DNA from: Chitinophaga sp. Ak27 | GTDB lineage: Bacteria; Bacteroidota; Bacteroidia; Chitinophagales; Chitinophagaceae | Direction of reading: 5' to 3' | Assembly: GCF_012726295.1 (NCBI RefSeq) | Contig: NZ_JABAOB010000003.1 | Span: forward strand, 620,001-684,000 | DNA: 64,000 bases | Shown: positions 10,311 through 18,943 of the stretch, piece after piece | How the letters are laid out: every line of letters starts with the position of its first letter | How positions within the stretch are numbered: the stretch's first letter is position 1 | Position numbers and translations under genes: made by a program | Notes under the pieces: generated by a model | Databases searched by the model: none | Told to the model about the DNA's origin: nothing | Seen by the model: only the letters and a program-made list of their open reading frames with translations

Positions 10311-10841
10311 ATGGGTTTTGGGCTTAGAGAAATTATATCTACAAATTGGCTATACAAGGTGGCAATTGCCGGCATATACCTGTTAACAGGGCATACGCCA
10401 GCGCATGCCCAGGAGCCGCCGCCAAAGCCAATTTCTGTGTATGTGAACCCTGCACAGGGGCTTATCTTTGGCGCTTTTTTTCAGGGTATGTCGGGAGGCA
10501 CTGTGATCATTTATCCTGATGGTTCGCGCGCTGTTACCGGTAGTGTTATACAGGCGAACCTGGGTTATCCTTTTTCACCGGCTATATTTGAAATAACGGC
10601 CAACCGGGGAACGCTTGTTTCGATATTAAATGGTCCGGATGTAACGCTCACCGGCAGTAATGGCGGTGTTATCAGTTTACATATCGGTGCTGCCAGTACG
10701 GGCAGTACCTTCATTACCACGGCAACGCCGCCGGCAACAAACCTGGTGAAAATCGGGGGGACGCTTACAGTAGGGCCGCCGCTTTCTAATCCATCGGGCG
10801 CTTATAGCGGCGTATTTAACGTCACTTTTATACAGGAATAA
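10311..10841 (+). CDS. Second secreted DUF4402-like protein
   Basis: 176 aa starting 11 bp after the adhesin stop. The long n-region and hydrophobic core (WLYKVAIAGIYLLTG) end at HAQ, a signal-peptidase-like site. The mature part follows the DUF4402 plan: ISVYVNPAQGLIFGAFFQGMSGGTVIIYPDGSRAVTGSV, a middle beta region, and the C-terminal strand GAYSGVFNVTFIQE. It is a distant paralogue of the operon's first gene, sharing 'GGTV..P.G.R..TG' and '..F.VT.'. Its position between the T9SS adhesin and the usher suggests a second fibre subunit, perhaps a tip or anchor. The last strand has Gly at position -14 and Phe at -4 and -8, similar to donor-strand motifs of pilus subunits. Function is inferred. 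Confidence 0.75.
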   Translation: MGFGLREIISTNWLYKVAIAGIYLLTGHTPAHAQEPPPKPISVYVNPAQGLIFGAFFQGMSGGTVIIYPDGSRAVTGSVIQANLGYPFSPAIFEITANRGTLVSILNGPDVTLTGSNGGVISLHIGAASTGSTFITTATPPATNLVKIGGTLTVGPPLSNPSGAYSGVFNVTFIQE

Positions 10842-10856
10842 TTCCAGTCAGGGCAA

Positions 10857-13517
10857 ATGATAGCAGCGTATGAAAATAGCACCATTGGCTGTTTGTGCCG
10901 TGTAACCCGGATGATTGTCATCCCGGTTATATTGGGCATGCTATCATTGGCTGTACCACGAAAGGCCCTGGCGATAGGCCCTGACCCAGAGCCGGTTTTC
11001 TACGAAACCTCCGTGTTTGTGGTGGTACAGGGTATTGGTGGCGCAGAAATTTCGGCTGTGATCAACAATGACTCGGCTTACCTATCTGTTACAGATCTGT
11101 TTAATTTTCTGAGGATAAAGAACATTGCTACTCCACATATGGATTCGGTATATGGCTTTTTTATTACTGAAAAAGCCCCGTTTCTTATAGATAAAAAGAA
11201 TAGTGTTATCCGCTACGTGGATAAGCTGACACCACTGAATAAGAATGATATGGTGGGCACGGAAACCAGTATTTACCTGAGTACCGGCTGTCTGGCCAGT
11301 GTATTTGGCCTGACCTGCCAATTTAGTTTCCGCTCCCTTTCGGTGAAATTGGAAACAAGGCAGGAGCTCCCCGCCATCCGGGAAATGCGGCAGGAAATGA
11401 TGCGTAGAAATATCAGTCGCCTGAAAGGGGAGCTGAAAGCAGATACCATTATAGGCCCCCGGCACCCGATGTTTAGTATCGGTACAGCCGACTGGTCGGT
11501 GGTTGCTACTCAGCGCCCGGAAACCAAAGCGAACGATACCTGGGTGAACCTGGCATTGGGGGGAATGGTGCTGGGCGGTGAAACCAATGTATCGCTTAAC
11601 TATAACAACTATGCGCAAAGCCAGCTGCCTTTCAGCCATGATACATTATCTGCTGTAAAGCCATTCGATCAGCGGCAGCAATATTACCGGTGGCGGTATG
11701 TTAACAACGATAATCACCTGTTGCGCCAGGTGATAGCCGGAAAGATATTTGTACCCTCGGTAGCCTCTATTTTTGACCCGATAGTAGGGGTACAGTTTAC
11801 CAATGCACCTACTTCCTACCGACGTTCCTATGGTTCTTATACGCTGAGTAATTATACCGATCCGGGATGGACCGTAGAGCTGTATGTTAACAATGCGTTG
11901 GTAGATTATACCACGGCCGATGCGGCAGGTTTTTATACTTTCCAGGTACCATTGGTATATGGTAATTCAATCGTAAAGCTCCGTTTTTACGGTCCCTGGG
12001 GTGAGGAAAGATCGCGGGAAGAGAATATAAGTATCCCTTTCAATTTTTTACCGTTACACGAGTTTGAGTATACTGCCAGTGCCGGCGTTGTAGAGGATGA
12101 CCATAACAGCTTTTTTTCCCGTCTGCAAATGAATTATGGCGCCAGCCGGAAGCTCACCCTGGGTAGTGGCGTGGAATACCTGTCATCTATCACCAAAGGT
12201 AAATTGATGCCTTTTGTAATGGCATCGATGCGTATGACGCCTAATCTTTTGCTGTCCGCAGACTATACCTATGGCGTAAGAGGGCGGGGGATGCTCACCT
12301 ATCGCATGCCTTCAAATTTACAGCTGGAATTATACTATACCCGGTATAAAAAAGGGCAGCAAGCCATCATTTATAATTATGTGGAAGAAAGGAAATTTAT
12401 TATTTCAAAACCTTTTATTACCAAAGGATTTTCTTTCTATAACCGTCTTACGCTTAACCAGATCATCATGCCCGACACCAGGTATACCACGGCAGAATGG
12501 CTGATTTCCGGCGCTGTTGCCCGCGTGGGCGTTAATTTAAGTACGTATGCCATCTTCCTGAAACCGGAGCCTGCTTTCGTATATAGCAACCTGGCGCTCA
12601 CTTTCCGACTACCGGGAGCTATCATTGCTACGCCGCAGTTGCAATATCAATATAATACCAATAGTGTGATGGCCATGAGATGTGAGCTGGGAAAGTATCT
12701 CTTCAGACATGGTTATGTGAATGTTTCCTATGAGCGCAATTATAAAAGTGATATTACCAACGTGGGAGTAGGGCTGCGCTATGATTTTGCATTTTCACAG
12801 ATCGGGTTTGCCGCCTGGAAAGGAACCAATATGAGCACCCTGGTGGAATCTGCCCGTGGTAGCCTGATATACGACGATAAGACCAGGTCCGTTGGGTTTA
12901 GCAACCGGACCAGCGTAGGTACTGGAGGAGTGGTACTGGTACCTTTCCTGGATCTTAATGGCAATGATCGCCGTGACCCGGGAGAGCCCAAAGCATATGG
13001 ACTGAAGGTAAACTGTAACGCGGGGCGAATATTGCAAAACCTGCATGATACAACTATCCGGATTGTGAATCTGGAACCGTATGAGTATTATTTTATAGAG
13101 CTGGCAAAAAATAGTTTCGAAAATGTGGCATGGCAAATAAAAAAATCTGCGATCAGTGTGGCCATCGATCCTAACCAGATGAAGCTGATAGAAGTGCCTG
13201 TCAGCATTATGGGAGAGGTTTCAGGGAAGTTGTTGTTGGATGGGCAGGACAGCCAGAATGGAATGGGCCGGCTGGCCGTTAGTTTTTATAAAAACGATAC
13301 TATATTGGTCGCTCGCACGCAAACCGAGTCCGATGGTTATTTCGATTATATGGGATTGCCACCAGGAGCTTATACCGCCAGGATTGATACCGTTCAACTA
13401 CAGAAGCAAGGTATGGCAGCGGATGTGGTAAAGTTGCCATTTACTATCAGGTTCCGGGTGGAAGGAGACGTAGTGGAAGGGCTTGTTTTCCGGGTAAGGA
13501 AAGTGGTAACAGAGTAA
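10857..13517 (+). CDS. Usher-like outer-membrane protein with C-terminal SD-repeat-like domain
   Basis: 886 aa, 15 bp after the DUF4402 gene. A hydrophobic region (MIVIPVILGMLSLAV...ALA) is the likely signal. The N-terminal ~100 residues (ETSVFVVVQGIGGAEISAVINNDSAYLSVTDLFNFL) resemble an usher N-domain. Residues ~325-400 match the usher plug and first barrel strands: WTVELYVNNALVDYTTADAAGFYTFQVPL.YGNSIVKLRFYGPWGEER...PF.FLPLHEFEYTASAGV. Alternating beta strands follow to ~690. The end contains an Asp-rich loop (DLNGNDRRDPGEP) and a carboxypeptidase-regulatory/SD-type beta domain (SGKLLLDG...TESDGYFDYMGLPPGAYTARID). Ushers assemble chaperone-delivered subunits across the outer membrane. Ushers are typical of Proteobacteria, so a clear relative here is notable. 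Assembly function is inferred from family and operon. Confidence 0.75.
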   Translation: MIAAYENSTIGCLCRVTRMIVIPVILGMLSLAVPRKALAIGPDPEPVFYETSVFVVVQGIGGAEISAVINNDSAYLSVTDLFNFLRIKNIATPHMDSVYGFFITEKAPFLIDKKNSVIRYVDKLTPLNKNDMVGTETSIYLSTGCLASVFGLTCQFSFRSLSVKLETRQELPAIREMRQEMMRRNISRLKGELKADTIIGPRHPMFSIGTADWSVVATQRPETKANDTWVNLALGGMVLGGETNVSLNYNNYAQSQLPFSHDTLSAVKPFDQRQQYYRWRYVNNDNHLLRQVIAGKIFVPSVASIFDPIVGVQFTNAPTSYRRSYGSYTLSNYTDPGWTVELYVNNALVDYTTADAAGFYTFQVPLVYGNSIVKLRFYGPWGEERSREENISIPFNFLPLHEFEYTASAGVVEDDHNSFFSRLQMNYGASRKLTLGSGVEYLSSITKGKLMPFVMASMRMTPNLLLSADYTYGVRGRGMLTYRMPSNLQLELYYTRYKKGQQAIIYNYVEERKFIISKPFITKGFSFYNRLTLNQIIMPDTRYTTAEWLISGAVARVGVNLSTYAIFLKPEPAFVYSNLALTFRLPGAIIATPQLQYQYNTNSVMAMRCELGKYLFRHGYVNVSYERNYKSDITNVGVGLRYDFAFSQIGFAAWKGTNMSTLVESARGSLIYDDKTRSVGFSNRTSVGTGGVVLVPFLDLNGNDRRDPGEPKAYGLKVNCNAGRILQNLHDTTIRIVNLEPYEYYFIELAKNSFENVAWQIKKSAISVAIDPNQMKLIEVPVSIMGEVSGKLLLDGQDSQNGMGRLAVSFYKNDTILVARTQTESDGYFDYMGLPPGAYTARIDTVQLQKQGMAADVVKLPFTIRFRVEGDVVEGLVFRVRKVVTE

Positions 13518-13683
13518 GATGTTTATCGCCAACATCAAAAGATTCGCTATATAAAACGTGCCAGCATATATAAATTCGTAAAATAGACAAGTGTAAAATA
13601 TTACCGCGATATCTTCGCAGATAATTGTATTTTGAGGAAGATAAACTCACTTTGTTAATCGCAGTTTTTTAAACCCTGATTTC

Positions 13684-15915
13684 ATGAAATTACTATTTGG
13701 AAAAACCTATGTTGCCATGCAGCTATTGCTGGTATTAGCCATTGTTTCGTGCAAGAAAACCCAGAAGAATTTAGACCGGCTTGATGCAAATGGAAAAACG
13801 ATGGATGCTGTACAATTACAGGGTACGCCCATCAATAACCTTTTATTTGAAAGCAAGATTATGCAGGAGAGGCAGGGAAACTTTACCGGGTATAATTTTC
13901 TTACAGGCGATGTGACAGGAGACGGAAGAGCAGACCTGATCGCTGTTACGCCACAATTTGGTCGCGCTGTAGTATGGGAGAATAAAGGATATATTTTCGG
14001 GCCTCCGGTAGCCTGGATGGAGAACCAGGGCAACTATAGCGGTTATAGTTTTATGGTATCTGATATGTCGGGCGACGGGAAGGCCGACCTGATTGCTGTT
14101 ACGCCACAATTTGGGAGAGCAGTGATCTGGAGAAGTACCGGCGGAGGTTTCCCCACAATGACGCCCTTAATGGAGAACCAGGGTAACCTTAGCAGCTATA
14201 CATTTTTGACAGCAGATATGACGGGTGATGGGAAAGCTGATTTGCTGGCTATTACGCCAGCTACAGGACGTACCATTATCTGGCCCAGTACCGGTAGTGG
14301 GATGGGAGCTGCCGCTGTATGGATGGATAACCAGGCGAATCTTACCGGCTATACTTTTCTGGCAGCCGATATGACTGGAGATGGAAAGTCAGACTTGGTG
14401 GCAGTGACACCGCAGCCTTGTCGGGCTGTAGTGTGGAACAGCACTGGCAGTGCTTTGGGTACTGCCACTTCCTGGATGGAGAACCAGGGTAACTATACTG
14501 GTTATAATTTTATGACAGCTGATATGACTGGTGATGGAAGAAGCGATCTTGTAGCCGTAACGCCACAATACGGCCGGGCTGTGATGTGGAACAACACAGG
14601 CAGCAGTTTCGGAACTGTTGCCGCAATGATGGAGGCGCAGGGCGATTATTCAGGTCATACGTTTTGCCTGGGAGAGTTCAACGGTACTGACTTTTCCGGT
14701 GATAAGCGATATGATTTGCTGGCGGTAAAGGATACCACAGGTCAGGCAACTTTATGGTCGTATAATCACTCCGTGTGGAAAGCGGATAGTACAACTGTCA
14801 GATCGGCAGAGTTGCAGCACCTGGGCGGCCAGGCTTGGAATAATGACGACATCCAGCAACCGTATCTTGTATACATGCCGGAGCAAAATAAATTATTGAT
14901 GCAATTGCTTTCTTTTCCTGCCGTGGTGAATGGTAATAATAATAGTCAAAGAGTACTTGTATCCAGTACAGACCAGGGCACGAACTGGAGCAGCAGAACA
15001 CAATTTCCAATAGGTAAGCCGATAGGATTGACATATGCAGGTAATGGCGTTTTATATTCTTTCGAGGATAATTTTAAGAAAGCATTCTATAGGAGTACGA
15101 ATTATGGCGCCTCGTGGGTATCTTTCAGTAATCCGGATACCACAAACATATTTCCCTGGAATCCGCTGTTGGTCAGCAATGATAACGGCATACAGCAAAT
15201 AACTGAAACAGGATACAGACAATACAACCCTCCCTTTGATTCAAACCCTAATTATTACTCCCTGCCTTATGTCCGGTCATCAATCAACCAGGGAACTACC
15301 TGGAGCGTTCCCCGGGCTATCCCTAACTGGAAATATTTCAATGAAGTCAGCCTCGTGATTGCTCCCAATGGTGATTGGGTAGCTGCGCTGAGAAAAGATG
15401 TAGATCGAACACAATATCCCCATAGCAGTTATCCTAACAACTTTGACAACTATAGTGGACTGGCTGTGTCCATTTCAAAAGATAAGGGCGCGACATGGTC
15501 CAATCCACAGGTGTTATTTTCCTATGGCAGGCACCATGCCAGTATGTTGGTGTTGAATGATCAGCATACGATACTGATGACTTATGCGGTACGTGTAGGT
15601 GGCGCGCGAAATGGCATAGACGATAATTTCAGTAATTCGCCCGATGGTTATCCCTACTACGGTATTGAGGCAATACTCAGTACCGACAACGGTGCAACCT
15701 GGAATATCAATAAACGGTATGTTATCTCCAGGTGGAAGGGTAATCTGCCATTAACAAATCCCAACTACTGTTACCGCTCCTGCCAGTCTACTTCTACCGT
15801 ACAGTTGCCGGATGGTACCTTGCTTACTGCTTATGGTACCGGCAGATACCGGACAACGTCTGGCAATGGTGAATGGTTCATGGATACAGATGTAGTAAGA
15901 TGGAAAGTATGGTAG
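13684..15915 (+). CDS. Lipoprotein with FG-GAP-like repeats and sialidase-type Asp-boxes
   Basis: 743 aa. The signal peptide ends in the lipobox AIVSC (Cys ~20), so this is a surface or periplasmic lipoprotein. Residues ~60-330 hold five tandem 51-residue repeats with the calcium-binding-like core D-x-[TS]-G-D-G-[RK]-[AS]-D-L, followed by AVTPQ.GRAV.W, a VCBS/FG-GAP-type propeller pattern. The C-terminal half carries at least five Asp-box motifs (S-x-D/N-x-G-x2-W: STDQGTNW, STNYGASW, SINQGTTW, SKDKGATW, STDNGATW), as in sialidase/BNR propellers. It may therefore be two propellers in one chain. I do not recognise a full GH33/GH93 catalytic set, so 'exo-alpha-sialidase' would be over-annotation. 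The next gene is convergent, 19 bp away. Confidence 0.8.
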   Translation: MKLLFGKTYVAMQLLLVLAIVSCKKTQKNLDRLDANGKTMDAVQLQGTPINNLLFESKIMQERQGNFTGYNFLTGDVTGDGRADLIAVTPQFGRAVVWENKGYIFGPPVAWMENQGNYSGYSFMVSDMSGDGKADLIAVTPQFGRAVIWRSTGGGFPTMTPLMENQGNLSSYTFLTADMTGDGKADLLAITPATGRTIIWPSTGSGMGAAAVWMDNQANLTGYTFLAADMTGDGKSDLVAVTPQPCRAVVWNSTGSALGTATSWMENQGNYTGYNFMTADMTGDGRSDLVAVTPQYGRAVMWNNTGSSFGTVAAMMEAQGDYSGHTFCLGEFNGTDFSGDKRYDLLAVKDTTGQATLWSYNHSVWKADSTTVRSAELQHLGGQAWNNDDIQQPYLVYMPEQNKLLMQLLSFPAVVNGNNNSQRVLVSSTDQGTNWSSRTQFPIGKPIGLTYAGNGVLYSFEDNFKKAFYRSTNYGASWVSFSNPDTTNIFPWNPLLVSNDNGIQQITETGYRQYNPPFDSNPNYYSLPYVRSSINQGTTWSVPRAIPNWKYFNEVSLVIAPNGDWVAALRKDVDRTQYPHSSYPNNFDNYSGLAVSISKDKGATWSNPQVLFSYGRHHASMLVLNDQHTILMTYAVRVGGARNGIDDNFSNSPDGYPYYGIEAILSTDNGATWNINKRYVISRWKGNLPLTNPNYCYRSCQSTSTVQLPDGTLLTAYGTGRYRTTSGNGEWFMDTDVVRWKVW
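13909..14673 (+). repeat. Five tandem 153-bp (51-codon) repeats within the FG-GAP lipoprotein
   Basis: The Asp codon opening each D-x-[TS]-G-D-G core starts at 13909, 14062, 14215, 14368 and 14521, an exact 153-bp period with no insertion or deletion. Each unit also carries a W-M-[ED]-N-Q-[GA]-N spacer or a variant. The bases differ between copies at many third positions, so the array is old but length-constrained. Confidence 0.9.
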
Positions 15916-15934
15916 AATAGTGACTGACAGGCGG

Positions 15935-16954
15935 TTAACGATCAACCACAAGTACCGCAGCTCCCTTAATGTTTCCATTGCGCAGTTGGTCCAGCGCTTC
16001 GTTTGCCTGGTGTAGCGGAAAGAGCTGGACGGTAGTAGTGAGGGGTATTTCGGGTGCAAGTTGAAAAAAGGCAGCAGCGTCATCGCGGGTAAGATTGGCT
16101 ACTGATCTGACGGTTCGTTCCTCCCAGAGCAAGTGGTAGGGAAACGAAGGGATATTGCTCATATGTATGCCACCACATACAATGATGCCTCCTTTATCCA
16201 GATGGGATAATGATTCGGGTATAAGACTTCCGTCAGGCGCAAAAATGATGGCGCCGTCTAATGTTACGGGTGGCGCCTCATTGGAGTTTCCTGCCCATAT
16301 GGCCCCAGCTTTTTTGGCAAATTCCTGGCCGGCAGTATCTCCGGGTTTGGTAAATGCATAAATGTTCTTATTCAGGTAGGTGGCGATTTGTACTAATATG
16401 TGCGCAGCAGCGCCAAAACCATAAATGCCAATGTTATGTGCAGTTGGGGGCATCATTCGCCAGGAGCGATAGCCGATTAAGCCGGCACATAGAAGCGGGG
16501 CGGCAGGAGCGCCGTGATATAATGCAGGCATCTTTACACAGTAAGATTCCCATGCTACCATAAACTCTGCATAGCCACCGTTAACGGTATATCCCGTAAA
16601 AAGTGCCTGCTCGCAGAGGTTTTCCTGTTGTTGCCGGCAATACCGGCAGTGGCCACAAGTGTGGGCGAGCCAGGGCACACCAACGATCTCCCCGTTTTTT
16701 AGCGATCCTGACTGCGATCCTGTCGCTATTACTTCACCGATTACCTCATGGCCGGGAATCAATGGCAAAATGGGATCAGTGAGTTCACCGTCAATGATAT
16801 GCAGATCTGTACGACACACTCCACAGGCACGTACTTTTATGAGTACCTGTCCTGACTGCGGAACAGGGATGGGCAATATGTGCATCGTGAGCGGAGCACC
16901 GGCCTTTTCCAGTACCATTGCGCGCATGGCGCCTTCGGGTATGTGTTGATCCAT
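15935..16954 (-). CDS. adhA: Zinc-dependent alcohol dehydrogenase, AdhA-like
   Basis: 339 aa, medium-chain dehydrogenase/reductase. The catalytic zinc ligand region is CGVCRTDLH (Cys47) with G-H-E at His69-Glu70. Structural zinc cysteines are in CGHCRYCRQQQENLC (Cys100, 103, 106, 114). The Rossmann segment reads NIGIYGFGAAAHILVQIA, with GFGAAAH in place of the usual GxGxxG. The short C-terminus and the PLLCAGLIGYRSWRM motif match the TIGR02822-type AdhA subgroup, whose Pseudomonas member serves ethanol metabolism under low oxygen. It oxidises alcohols or reduces aldehydes with NAD(P)(H) in the cytoplasm. It starts 11 bp after the site-2 protease gene and probably shares its promoter at 18.14-18.17 kb. 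The symbol rests on family likeness. Confidence 0.9.
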   Translation of the reverse strand: MDQHIPEGAMRAMVLEKAGAPLTMHILPIPVPQSGQVLIKVRACGVCRTDLHIIDGELTDPILPLIPGHEVIGEVIATGSQSGSLKNGEIVGVPWLAHTCGHCRYCRQQQENLCEQALFTGYTVNGGYAEFMVAWESYCVKMPALYHGAPAAPLLCAGLIGYRSWRMMPPTAHNIGIYGFGAAAHILVQIATYLNKNIYAFTKPGDTAGQEFAKKAGAIWAGNSNEAPPVTLDGAIIFAPDGSLIPESLSHLDKGGIIVCGGIHMSNIPSFPYHLLWEERTVRSVANLTRDDAAAFFQLAPEIPLTTTVQLFPLHQANEALDQLRNGNIKGAAVLVVDR

Positions 16955-16965
16955 AATTTGAGATA

Positions 16966-18090
16966 TTATGCTGTTGTTTGCAAACCGCCTTCGTGCCGGA
17001 TAGTGGCATCTGTTTGCTGCTCATGTACCAGCGAGTACTCCGTAAGGTTATTGAGACTTACAACACCTGACAGATGATCACCTTTTAATACCGGGAATAT
17101 TTGTGAAGGATTGACCAATAATTGGTCCATTACATCCAGAACAGTAGCATCTGACTGTAATATAATCTTATTGTTACTAACAATACTTCTTAATGGATTG
17201 CTTCTGTGGCCTTTTGCAAGTGCCTGGAGCAGATCGCTACGCATAACAACAGCCGGAGGCGTATTATCATCCGTTACTACGAAACAAGGGTTGGCATTGC
17301 GAAGCAACACATTGGCAACTGTTTGCAGAGGCAGTCCGCCAGGGAGCGTAACGAAATGGGTAGTGGTGATATCCCGGATGAGTAAGCCCGCAGCATGGTA
17401 ACGAAGGTAGGTGGTTGTTTCTTCCGCCTTGCCGCTCACCATAATGAAAAAGCCGATGATGGGGAGTAACAGGTTGAAGGACACAAGGCCAACAATGATA
17501 AACAATACCGCTATAATACGCCCGGTAAAGGCGGCGATAGCGGTAGCCCGTGGGTAACTGGTACCCAGCGCCAGTATCCCCCGTAAAATACGGCCGCCAT
17601 CCATTGGAAACGCGGGTATCAGGTTAAAAACAGCCAGTAAAATATTCACCGTATGGAGGTAAAGCAGGAAATTGTTACCGTTCAGATTTGTAAAAGTGGT
17701 CCAATATTTCCAGAATGGAACATAGTGAGCAATAAAGGGTAATAGCATGGCAGCGATGACTATATTTACAAGAGGGCCAGCGATACTGATCTTAATCTCC
17801 TGGATTGGCTGCTCAGGAATTCGCTCCATGCTGGCCATTCCTCCAATAGGCAGCAACATGATACTTTTGGTATGGATGCCATACTGCGCTGCCGTAAGTG
17901 CATGCCCTAGTTCATGCAATACTACGCAGCTGAATACAGCTATTATTCCCACTAATGCCCATAAAGTACTGGAGAGAGTTTCCCGCTGAAGTGCCATGAT
18001 GATTAGTATCAATGCCATTAGCAGAGGAAACGACCAGTGAATGGAGATGTCGATTTTACGGATGCGGAAAAGGGTTACAGCACTTTTCAT
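16966..18090 (-). CDS. Site-2 protease family (M50) membrane metalloprotease with CBS domains
   Basis: 374 aa from ATG 18090 (MKSAVTLFRIRKIDISIHWS); an upstream ATG at 18111 adds 7 residues. I prefer 18090 because the palindrome pair upstream then sits at the same distance (48 nt) as in neighbouring promoters. Several membrane helices surround the zinc site H59-E60-L-G-H63 and the second motif NLIPAFPMDGGR with Asp164. The C-terminal ~130 residues form two CBS-type modules (FVTLPGGLPLQTVANVLLRNANPCFVVTD and KIILQSDATVLDVMDQLLVNPSQIFPVL). S2P-CBS proteins are Rip3/SpoIVFB-like intramembrane proteases whose CBS part may sense adenine nucleotides. The substrate is unknown. First gene of a two-gene operon with adhA. 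Confidence 0.9.
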   Translation of the reverse strand: MKSAVTLFRIRKIDISIHWSFPLLMALILIIMALQRETLSSTLWALVGIIAVFSCVVLHELGHALTAAQYGIHTKSIMLLPIGGMASMERIPEQPIQEIKISIAGPLVNIVIAAMLLPFIAHYVPFWKYWTTFTNLNGNNFLLYLHTVNILLAVFNLIPAFPMDGGRILRGILALGTSYPRATAIAAFTGRIIAVLFIIVGLVSFNLLLPIIGFFIMVSGKAEETTTYLRYHAAGLLIRDITTTHFVTLPGGLPLQTVANVLLRNANPCFVVTDDNTPPAVVMRSDLLQALAKGHRSNPLRSIVSNNKIILQSDATVLDVMDQLLVNPSQIFPVLKGDHLSGVVSLNNLTEYSLVHEQQTDATIRHEGGLQTTA

Positions 18091-18138
18091 CTTTTTCGGT
18101 TTACCCTGCAAGCTATGGCTAAATAGACATTTTGGAAA

Positions 18139-18172
18139 TGATGACGGTCAGTATATAGCGTGATTACTGTCA
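18139..18172. promoter_or_regulatory. Tandem FNR/CRP-like palindromes upstream of the S2P-adhA operon
   Basis: TGATGACGGTCA (18139-18150) and TGATTACTGTCA (18161-18172) both fit TGAY-N4-RTCA and start 22 bp apart. The proximal box lies 48 nt before ATG 18090. The distal box overlaps the last bases of the deacetylase gene by 3 bp. Same architecture as four other sites in this island. Confidence 0.7.
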
Positions 18173-18937
18173 CAATACGGGTTGACTACCACCTGGAAAG
18201 GTTGCTTTCATTTTCTGCAGCAATTGTATGCCGGACCAGTTGCCTACCACAATCATTCTCCTGATAGTAAAGCGGGGTTCCTGACTGTTTTGTGCATTAC
18301 TTAACTGGAATGCTGTTGTGAAACCATGAGTTTTAACCTGCTGTATGGCAGCCATATTCCATTCGCCATAGGGATAGGCAAAGCAGCTTACAGCTTTTCC
18401 TGTAATTTTTTCCAGGGTGGCTTTGGGTTTTGTAAGCTGTTGCTGCCAATCGATACTACCAGTAGCCAGGGGCTGGTGATCCCAGGTATGACAGCCAATT
18501 ACATGACCATTATCTGATAGTGTCTTTATCTGCGCCGCTGACAGGTAATGTGGTTTGCCGATGGTAACGGTCATAACAAAGAAGACACCTTTGAATCCAA
18601 ACCGCTTCAATAATGGGGCAGCCAGTGTGAAATGTTCCAAATGAGAATCATCAAAGGTGATCATGACGGGATTAGCAGGCAGCTGTTGGCGGCCTTGCAT
18701 CCATTGCAGGAGGTCGTCAGGGGAAACGCTATGATAGCCGTTTGCAGTCAGGGCACGTAACTGCTGTTCCAGCTGATTCGTGCTAATCCGCAGCGGACCG
18801 GGCTGTGCATCATTGCCGGAAAAGACGTTGTGATAACAAAGTATGGGGATTTCCTGGAGGACGCCATTATCCTGGCATACCGCCTGTATGGAGATGGCAA
18901 TACAGACGACCAATAAAAAAATGTGCTTTGTAGTCAT
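18170..18937 (-). CDS. Secreted polysaccharide deacetylase (NodB homology, CE4)
   Basis: 255 aa with a signal peptide (MTTKHIFLLVVCIAISIQAVCQ). The NodB-type core is visible: IPILCYHNVFSG at the start of the domain, MITFDDSHLEHF (TFDD, metal-binding Asp), LKRFGFKGVFFVMT, and ..NGHVIGCHTWDHQPL, where H-T-x2-H supplies metal-binding histidines. ISCFAYPYGEWN-like (CFAYPYGEWN) gives the third motif. Enzymes of this family remove N- or O-acetyl groups from chitooligosaccharides, peptidoglycan or exopolysaccharide; the substrate cannot be told here. It is the third gene of an apparent USP-lipoprotein-deacetylase operon with gaps of 12 and 6 bp. A link to envelope or matrix remodelling under stress is inferred. 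Confidence 0.9.
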   Translation of the reverse strand: MTTKHIFLLVVCIAISIQAVCQDNGVLQEIPILCYHNVFSGNDAQPGPLRISTNQLEQQLRALTANGYHSVSPDDLLQWMQGRQQLPANPVMITFDDSHLEHFTLAAPLLKRFGFKGVFFVMTVTIGKPHYLSAAQIKTLSDNGHVIGCHTWDHQPLATGSIDWQQQLTKPKATLEKITGKAVSCFAYPYGEWNMAAIQQVKTHGFTTAFQLSNAQNSQEPRFTIRRMIVVGNWSGIQLLQKMKATFPGGSQPVL

Positions 18938-18943
18938 GGTAAT

